Positions 6,138-11,268 of a stretch of 11,268 bases of DNA are shown here, piece after piece (positions within the stretch are counted from its first letter, which is position 1; every line of letters begins with the position of its first letter). Origin of the DNA: CAYTQK01 sp964439745. Its GTDB lineage: Bacteria > Desulfobacterota > Desulfobacteria > Desulfobacterales > Desulfosudaceae. A model generated the notes under the pieces. That model was not told where the DNA came from. It made no database searches and saw nothing but the letters and a program-made list of their open reading frames with translations. Made by a program: the position numbers and the translations under genes. The DNA lies in contig CAYTQK010000090.1 of NCBI GenBank assembly GCA_964439745.1, positions 1 through 11,268 on the forward strand, read 5' to 3'.

Positions 6138-7013
6138 ATGGAATCAAAAGTCGCGGACATATTGATCGAAGCCCTGCCGTACATCCGGCGGTTTTCCGGG
6201 ATGACCCTGGTCATCAAGTACGGCGGGCACGCCATGGTGGATGAACAGCTCAAAAATGATTTTGCCATGGATATCACCCTGCTGAAATTCATCGGCATCA
6301 ATCCGGTAGTGGTGCACGGCGGCGGGCCCCAGATCAACCAGGTCCTGGAGCAGATGGGCATCGAGCCCAGTTTCATCCGGGGGCTGCGCTACACCGACGA
6401 ACCCACCATGGACGTGGTCGAGATGGTCCTGGGCGGCAAGGTCAACAAGGGCATCGTGGCCCAGATCAACCGCAGCGGCGGCAAGGCCATCGGCCTGAGC
6501 GGCAAGGACGGCGGCCTGATCGCGGCCCGCAAGCTGACCATAGTACACAAGTCCGGGGGCGACAATCCCCCGGAGATCATCGATCCCGGCCTGGTCGGCG
6601 AGGTCACCCGCATCTCGCCCGAAGTCATCGAAACCTTGTCCGGAAAGGGGTTTATTCCGGTCATCGCGCCGGTGGGGGCGGGGGAAAACGGGGAGACCTA
6701 CAACATTAACGCCGACCTGGTGGCCGCCGAGATGGCCGCCGCCCTGTCGGCCGGCCGGCTGATCCTGCTGACCGACGTGGACGGCGTCATGGACGCCGCC
6801 GGCCGGCTGCTCTCCTCGGTTGATGCCGCCGCCATCCGCGACCTGGTCGACCGGCAGATTATCACCGGCGGCATGATCCCCAAGATCGAATACGCCCTGT
6901 CCGCCATCCGGGGGGGGGTGGAAAAGGTCCAGATCATCAACGGCACCCGCCGCCACGCGGTGCTGCTGGAATTGTTTACCGACAAAGGCATTGGAACGGA
7001 AGTGACCAAATGA
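6138..7013 (+). CDS. argB: Acetylglutamate kinase (ArgB)
   Basis: This 291-aa cytoplasmic enzyme phosphorylates N-acetylglutamate with ATP, the second step of arginine synthesis. Amino acid kinase motifs are clear: KYGGHAM (27-33), the substrate loop VVVHGGGPQI (56-65), VEMVLGGKVNK, YNINADLVA and the nucleotide-site stretch LLTDVDGVMD. ITGGMIPKI lies near the C-terminus. The N-terminal helix ADILIEALPYIRRF, ahead of the kinase core, closely resembles that of Pseudomonas and Thermotoga enzymes. Those form arginine-inhibited hexamers, whereas E. coli ArgB lacks this helix. Feedback inhibition by arginine is therefore inferred. A run of nine G bases (6910-6918) encodes part of the conserved RGGV stretch. 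The gene starts 12 bases after hslU and overlaps argD by 4 bases (ATGA). Confidence 0.97.
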   Translation: MESKVADILIEALPYIRRFSGMTLVIKYGGHAMVDEQLKNDFAMDITLLKFIGINPVVVHGGGPQINQVLEQMGIEPSFIRGLRYTDEPTMDVVEMVLGGKVNKGIVAQINRSGGKAIGLSGKDGGLIAARKLTIVHKSGGDNPPEIIDPGLVGEVTRISPEVIETLSGKGFIPVIAPVGAGENGETYNINADLVAAEMAAALSAGRLILLTDVDGVMDAAGRLLSSVDAAAIRDLVDRQIITGGMIPKIEYALSAIRGGVEKVQIINGTRRHAVLLELFTDKGIGTEVTK

Positions 7014-8194
7014 ACTCGGATATTCAGCAACAGGCGGAAACGGTCCTGGCCAGAACCTACAACCGGCTGCCCCTGGTGATCGAAAAGGGTCGGGGCTGCA
7101 CCCTCTGGGATACATCCGGCCGGGCCTACACGGATTTTCTGGCCGGTATCGCCGTCTGCAACCTGGGCCATGCCCATCCCGGGGTGACGGCGGCCCTCTG
7201 CCGCCAGGCCGAGACCCTCTATCACGTTTCCAACCTTTTTTATACCATTCCCCAGACCGGGCTGGCCGCGGCCCTGGTGGAAAAGAGCTTCGCGGACCGG
7301 GTCTTTTTCTGCAACAGCGGGGCCGAGGCCAACGAGGCGGCCATTAAGCTGGCCCGGAAGCACTTCAGCGACCAGGGTTCCGAGCGCTATCGCATCATTA
7401 CCATGGCCCAGTCCTTTCACGGCCGCACCATGGCCACCCTGTCGGCTACTGGCCAGGACAAGATCAAAAAGGGGTTTGCCCCGCTGCTGGAGGGCTTTGA
7501 CCAGGTTCCCTTCAACGATCTGGCGGCCCTGGAAACGGCCATTACCCCGGCCACCTGTGCCATCATGCTGGAGCCCATCCAGGGCGAAGGCGGGGTGGTC
7601 TGCCCGGATCCGGATTATTTGGCGCAGGTGCGCCGGCTGTGCGATAATCACGGCCTGCTGCTGATTTTTGACGAAGTCCAGACCGGCATGGGTCGCACCG
7701 GCCGGCTGTTCGCCCATGAGCACGAAGGGGTCCGGCCGGACATCATGACCCTGGCCAAGGCTCTGGGCAACGGTCTGCCCATCGGGGCCATGCTGGCCAC
7801 CGAAGAAGCCGCCGCCGCTTTTGCCCACGGCTCCCATGCCACCACCTTCGGCGGCACCCCGGTGATCTGCGCCGCGGCCCGGGCGGTGCTGGACATTATC
7901 GAGCAGGAGGGGCTGCTGGAACAGTGCCGCCGCACCGGCGATTATTTCCAGGAGAAACTGCGCTGGCTGGCCGACCGGCATCCGGTCGTCAAGGAGGTGC
8001 GCGGCCGGGGCCTGCTGCTGGGACTGTCCCTGGACCGGGAGGGCGCCGGCGTGGTCGCCGCCTGCCTGGATCGGGGATACATCATCAATTGCATCCAGGA
8101 GTCGGTGCTGCGATTCGCCCCCCCGCTGATCGTCAGCCCGGCCGAGATCGACGGCCTGGTGGCCTGCCTGGACGAGGTGTTGTCCGACAATTGA
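7010..8194 (+). CDS. argD: Acetylornithine aminotransferase (ArgD)
   Basis: This 394-aa class III, PLP-dependent aminotransferase converts N-acetylglutamate semialdehyde to N-acetylornithine using glutamate. Visible motifs are the phosphate-binding NSGAEANEAAIKLARK (102-117), SFHGRT (135-140), EPIQGEGG (188-195) and the cofactor aspartate in FDEVQTGMGRTG (D221). The Schiff-base lysine is K250 in TLAKALGNGLPIGA, and TTFGGTP (278-284) follows. Length is normal. Related enzymes such as succinylornithine or GABA aminotransferase share this fold, but placement between argB and argF settles the role. Some ArgD proteins also serve in lysine synthesis as N-succinyl-diaminopimelate aminotransferase; this cannot be judged here. 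The ATG lies in an ATGA overlap with argB. Confidence 0.96.
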   Translation: MNSDIQQQAETVLARTYNRLPLVIEKGRGCTLWDTSGRAYTDFLAGIAVCNLGHAHPGVTAALCRQAETLYHVSNLFYTIPQTGLAAALVEKSFADRVFFCNSGAEANEAAIKLARKHFSDQGSERYRIITMAQSFHGRTMATLSATGQDKIKKGFAPLLEGFDQVPFNDLAALETAITPATCAIMLEPIQGEGGVVCPDPDYLAQVRRLCDNHGLLLIFDEVQTGMGRTGRLFAHEHEGVRPDIMTLAKALGNGLPIGAMLATEEAAAAFAHGSHATTFGGTPVICAAARAVLDIIEQEGLLEQCRRTGDYFQEKLRWLADRHPVVKEVRGRGLLLGLSLDREGAGVVAACLDRGYIINCIQESVLRFAPPLIVSPAEIDGLVACLDEVLSDN

Positions 8195-8213
8195 CAGCAA
8201 ATGGAGTAAGCAA

Positions 8214-9152
8214 GTGAAAAAAGATATACTGACCCTCTGGGACCTGAGCCGGAAAGACATCCGCAGCCTCTTTGCCCTGGCCGCGGAGATGAAGGACAGG
8301 GAGAAGCACGGCATTGTGTCCACCAGCCTGGCCGGCCGGGTCCTGGGCATGCTTTTTGACAAACATTCCACCCGGACGCGGGTCTCCTTTGAGGCGGCCA
8401 TGAACAAGCTGGGCGGTTCGGTCATTTACATGAGCGCCGGGGATATGCAGATCGCCCGGAACGAACCGGTCAAGGATACGGCCCGGGTATTGTCCGGCTA
8501 TATTGACGCCCTGGTCATCCGGACCTATTCCCAGCAATTGATTGAGGAGTACGCGCAGCACGCCTCCATACCGGTGATCAACGCCCTGAGCGACCTGTAT
8601 CATCCCTGCCAGGTGCTCAGCGATCTGCAGACGATCGTCGAGTGCAAGGGCGGCCTGGACGGGCTGCGCATTGTCTGGGTGGGCGACGGCAACAATGTGG
8701 CCAACTCCTGGATCAATGCCGCCGCCATTCTTGGTCTGGACCTGGTCCTGGCCTGTCCCGAAGGATACCAGCCCGAAGCAGTGATCCTGGAAAGGGCCCG
8801 GAAAGAGGGCACCGGAAAACTGACGGTTACCACGGATCCGCGGGAGGCGACGGCAGGCGCCGATGTCATTTACACCGATGTCTGGGCCAGCATGGGCCAG
8901 GAAAAGGAACAGGAAAAACGGCGCAATGCTTTGCTGCCCTTCCAGGTCAACGAGGACCTGGTGGCGGCGGCCGACCCCGAAGTGCTGGTGATGCATTGCC
9001 TGCCCGCCCACAGGGGCGAAGAGATCACCGAGGCGGTGCTGGAAGGCCCCCGTGCGGTGGTCTGGACCCAGGCGGAAAACAAGATGCACATGCACAAGGC
9101 GCTGCTGCAGACCCTGATCAGCGCCACCTGGCGGGCGGCGTTTTCAGCATGA
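8214..9152 (+). CDS. argF: Ornithine carbamoyltransferase, anabolic (ArgF)
   Basis: This 312-aa enzyme joins carbamoyl phosphate and ornithine to give citrulline. The carbamoyl-phosphate loop STRTR (52-56) and HPCQ (130-133) are intact. The ornithine-binding region DVWASMGQE (222-230) and the HCLPAHRGEE motif (261-270) are also intact. The DxxxSMG-type sequence separates it from aspartate and N-acetylornithine carbamoyltransferases. The start is GTG, with GGAG 7 bases upstream (8203-8206). It lies 19 bases after argD, within the arginine string. No arginine deiminase or carbamate kinase gene is nearby, which supports a biosynthetic rather than catabolic role. Confidence 0.97.
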   Translation: MKKDILTLWDLSRKDIRSLFALAAEMKDREKHGIVSTSLAGRVLGMLFDKHSTRTRVSFEAAMNKLGGSVIYMSAGDMQIARNEPVKDTARVLSGYIDALVIRTYSQQLIEEYAQHASIPVINALSDLYHPCQVLSDLQTIVECKGGLDGLRIVWVGDGNNVANSWINAAAILGLDLVLACPEGYQPEAVILERARKEGTGKLTVTTDPREATAGADVIYTDVWASMGQEKEQEKRRNALLPFQVNEDLVAAADPEVLVMHCLPAHRGEEITEAVLEGPRAVVWTQAENKMHMHKALLQTLISATWRAAFSA

Positions 9153-9173
9153 AAATTCGGGTACAGCGCCGCC

Positions 9174-9188
9174 GGCCGCCATGCGGCC
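9174..9188 (+). repeat. Short perfect hairpin in the argF-argG spacer
   Basis: GGCCGC (9174-9179) and GCGGCC (9183-9188) can pair around the 3-base loop CAT, just after the argF stop. Only four T bases appear nearby (9196-9199), eight bases after the stem, so it is at best a weak attenuator or an RNA-stabilising stem. Chance formation in GC-rich DNA is possible. Confidence 0.35.
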
Positions 9189-9234
9189 AGTGGACTTTTG
9201 ACAAAGCCATCAATAATTAAACGGATCCATAAAG

Positions 9235-9240
9235 AGGAGG
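9235..9240 (+). promoter_or_regulatory. Ribosome binding site for argG
   Basis: AGGAGG is 10 bases before the GTG at 9251. A nearer GTG at 9241 is out of frame and runs into TGA within six codons, so 9251 is the start. Confidence 0.8.
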
Positions 9241-9250
9241 GTGAGCCCCC

Positions 9251-10450
9251 GTGAGTGATATCAAAAAAGTGGTGCTGGCCTATTCCGGCGGACTGGACAC
9301 GTCGGTGATTTTAAAGTGGCTGATCGAGACCTATGACTGCGAAGTAATCGCCTTTGCCGCCGATATCGGCCAGAAGGAAGAGCTGACCCATATCGAGGAA
9401 AAGGCCGTGCGCACCGGCGCGACCAAGGCCTACGTGGACGATCTGACCGAAATCTTTGTGACCGACTACGTCTTTCCGGCCTTCCGGGCCAACGCCATCT
9501 ACGAAGGGCAGTACCTGCTGGGCACCTCCCTGGCCCGGCCGCTGATCGCCAAGCGGCAGATCGAGATCGCCGCGGCCGAAGGAGCCGATGCGGTCAGCCA
9601 CGGAGCCACCGGCAAGGGCAACGACCAGGTCCGTTTCGAGCTCAGCTATTACGCCCTCAAGCCGGACATCAAGGTCATCGCCCCCTGGCGGGAATGGGAG
9701 CTCAATTCCCGGACCGCCCTGATGGCCTTTGCTGAAAAACACGACATCCCGGTGACCAGCACCGCGGAAAAGCCCTACAGCATGGACCGCAACCTGCTGC
9801 ATATCAGCTACGAGGGCGGGGTCCTGGAAGACCCCTGGAATCCGCCGCCGGAAGACATGTTTACCCTGTCGGTCTCCCCGCGCCAGGCGCCGGATGAGCC
9901 GGAGGTCATCGATATCACCTTCGAACGCGGTGACCCGGTCCGGATCAACGATCAGCCCCTGTCCCCGGCGGCGCTGCTGGACGAACTCAACCGGCTGGGC
10001 GGCAGGCACGGCATCGGCCGGGCCGATATCGTGGAAAACCGCTTTGTCGGCATGAAGTCCCGGGGGGTGTACGAGACCCCGGGCGGGACCATCCTGCGGG
10101 CGGCCCACATGGCCATGGAGTCCATTACCATGGACCGGGAAGTGATGCACCTGCGGGACTCGCTCATGCCCAAGTACGCCGAGATGGTTTACTACGGGTT
10201 CTGGTTCTCGCCGGAAATGAAGCTGTTGCAGAACCTGGTCGACCAGAGCCAGGCCAATGTCTCCGGCCAGGTGCGCCTGGAACTGTACAAGGGCAGCTGC
10301 CGGGTGCTGGGACGCCGCTCCGACCGCTCGCTCTACCGGGAGGACCTGGCCACTTTCGAGGCGGATTCGGTCTACAGTCAAAAGGATGCCGAAGGGTTTA
10401 TCCGCCTGAACGCCCTGCGGCTGCGGCTGCAGAAGATGATCGGCAACTAA
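9251..10450 (+). CDS. argG: Argininosuccinate synthase (ArgG)
   Basis: This 399-aa enzyme condenses citrulline and aspartate with ATP, releasing AMP and pyrophosphate. The N-type ATP pyrophosphatase loop is AYSGGLDTS (10-18). The substrate loop GATGKGNDQVRFE (118-130) matches the family signature GxTGKGNDxxRFE. Later signatures include YSMDRNLLHISYEGG and ENRFVGMKSRGVYETPGG. Length is the standard 400 or so. The start codon is GTG, placed by the AGGAGG upstream. The gene is separated by 98 bases from argF and by 367 bases from argH, much more than elsewhere in the cluster. The latter gap holds a large palindrome. A TTGACA lies at 9198-9203, but no -10 box is found at proper spacing, so an internal promoter is not claimed. 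Confidence 0.97.
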   Translation: MSDIKKVVLAYSGGLDTSVILKWLIETYDCEVIAFAADIGQKEELTHIEEKAVRTGATKAYVDDLTEIFVTDYVFPAFRANAIYEGQYLLGTSLARPLIAKRQIEIAAAEGADAVSHGATGKGNDQVRFELSYYALKPDIKVIAPWREWELNSRTALMAFAEKHDIPVTSTAEKPYSMDRNLLHISYEGGVLEDPWNPPPEDMFTLSVSPRQAPDEPEVIDITFERGDPVRINDQPLSPAALLDELNRLGGRHGIGRADIVENRFVGMKSRGVYETPGGTILRAAHMAMESITMDREVMHLRDSLMPKYAEMVYYGFWFSPEMKLLQNLVDQSQANVSGQVRLELYKGSCRVLGRRSDRSLYREDLATFEADSVYSQKDAEGFIRLNALRLRLQKMIGN

Positions 10451-10481
10451 GCGAAGTATGGCGGCTACGGTCTTGTTCAAA

Positions 10482-10684
10482 AAACAGGCAGGTGGTGTAA
10501 CCGGTTGGTGGATTCTTTCGCGCCATTTGAGCCTTTCGGGAAAAAGCCGTTGGCGGCCGGCGGCGGTGAAAATGGCTCGCTGTCTGAGGGCGTCAGCCCG
10601 AGTTCGAGCCATTCAGCCGCCGGGTGCCAACGGCCCCGAAAGGGTCACGGCGCGAAAGAAACCACCAACCGGGGAAACCTGTTT
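10482..10684 (+). repeat. Large imperfect palindrome (ERIC/MITE-like) between argG and argH
   Basis: Seven perfect stems nest around one centre: 10482-10488 with 10678-10684 (7 bp), 10501-10511 with 10662-10672 (11 bp), 10513-10524 with 10649-10660 (12 bp), 10532-10540 with 10635-10643 (9 bp), 10547-10554 with 10626-10633 (8 bp), 10557-10564 with 10616-10623 (8 bp), and 10571-10579 with 10605-10613 (9 bp). The second and third are separated only by an A-A mismatch, so they form one 24-base arm. The 25-base loop (10580-10604) contains a small CTGA/TCAG hairpin. Unpaired bulges are asymmetric. No transposase or target duplication is seen, and no T tract follows. It fills most of the 367-base spacer and should form a long hairpin in the arg mRNA. 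It may be an interspersed palindromic repeat, a non-autonomous mobile element, or a structured RNA; the sequence alone does not decide. Confidence 0.9.
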
Positions 10685-10817
10685 GATTTGGCTGGATAAC
10701 TGGAATGGCAAGGACAACGAGTTGGCAGTATTTATCCGGTTGCGTCTGCCGGAGGCCTATCGACAGGCGGACCCGAAACGCGATGAATTTTATCGAATTT
10801 GACCACAGGGACGAGCG
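10685..10817 (+). other. Spacer between the palindrome and argH; no supported gene
   Basis: These 133 bases hold no clear promoter or terminator. Two short open frames cross them: one ends at 10802, and another of 38 codons from an ATG at 10705 ends in an ATGA overlap with argH. Neither has a good ribosome site or recognisable sequence. The 31 bases between the argG stop and the palindrome (10451-10481) are likewise featureless. Confidence 0.5.

Positions 10818-11268
<451 letters not shown>

Noticed and set aside
9149..9220. 23-codon frame starting in an ATGA overlap with the argF stop
   Set aside because: The overlap is suggestive, but the peptide is short, Arg-rich and matches nothing. Codons 9-14 fall on the local hairpin, so chance is more likely.
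9198..9226. TTGACA before argG as an internal promoter
   Set aside because: At 16-18 base spacing the next hexamers (for example ACGGAT) do not resemble a -10 box.
6144..10612. Very long antisense open frames opposite argB, argD, argF and argG (up to about 575 codons)
   Set aside because: They mirror well-recognised arg genes, have Gly/Gln/His/Pro-rich composition with no motif, and arise from the high GC content at third codon positions.
10501..10672. Integron attC site
   Set aside because: The palindrome is longer than usual attC sites, lacks clear RYYYAAC/GTTRRRY ends, and no integrase or cassette array is nearby. The only recombinase here is a housekeeping XerC.
10458..10802. Open frames of 64 and 114 codons running through the argG-argH palindrome
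   Set aside because: Most of their length is the inverted repeat read as protein. The two frames differ and neither has a credible start, so they look like by-products of the repeat.

Overview
This is a GC-rich, densely coded bacterial stretch. The gene complement points to an anaerobic member of the Desulfobacterota (formerly Deltaproteobacteria), probably Desulfobacterales-like: a CooC-type ATPase paired with an RnfB-type iron-sulfur protein that runs into a GltD-like domain, next to an hslVU-arg gene string. The taxonomic call is inference from protein style and gene order; no rRNA is present.

Left part, minus strand (1-1495): a CooC-like nickel-insertion-type ATPase overlaps by 4 bases (ATGA) an RnfB-like multi-cluster ferredoxin that leaves the window at base 1. 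A divergent promoter region (about 1496-1700) separates this pair from a plus-strand gene for a family-4-like uracil-DNA glycosylase. That gene has intact Fe-S cysteines but a degenerate first active-site motif, and it contains a perfect 16-bp inverted repeat.

Middle (2463-6125), plus strand: a 277-base spacer with candidate promoters, a 105-aa Rho-N/coiled-coil protein, then xerC, hslV and hslU. The xerC-hslV-hslU order resembles the codV-clpQ-clpY cluster of Bacillus. Starts were set by Shine-Dalgarno spacing: TTG for xerC, and the second of two ATGs for hslV.

Right part (6138-11268), plus strand: argB, argD, argF, argG and the first 150 codons of argH. They encode N-acetylglutamate kinase, acetylornithine aminotransferase, ornithine carbamoyltransferase, argininosuccinate synthase and argininosuccinate lyase. 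ArgC and the ArgJ/ArgE/ArgA functions must lie elsewhere. ArgB carries the N-terminal helix typical of arginine-inhibited kinases, so the pathway is probably controlled by end-product inhibition. No convincing ArgR operator was seen.

Most genes are tightly packed. The exception is a 367-base argG-argH gap, most of which is a large imperfect palindrome (10482-10684, about 64 paired bases in seven stems). This is the strongest unexplained structure in the window. No rRNA, tRNA, CRISPR array or recognisable transposase gene was found.
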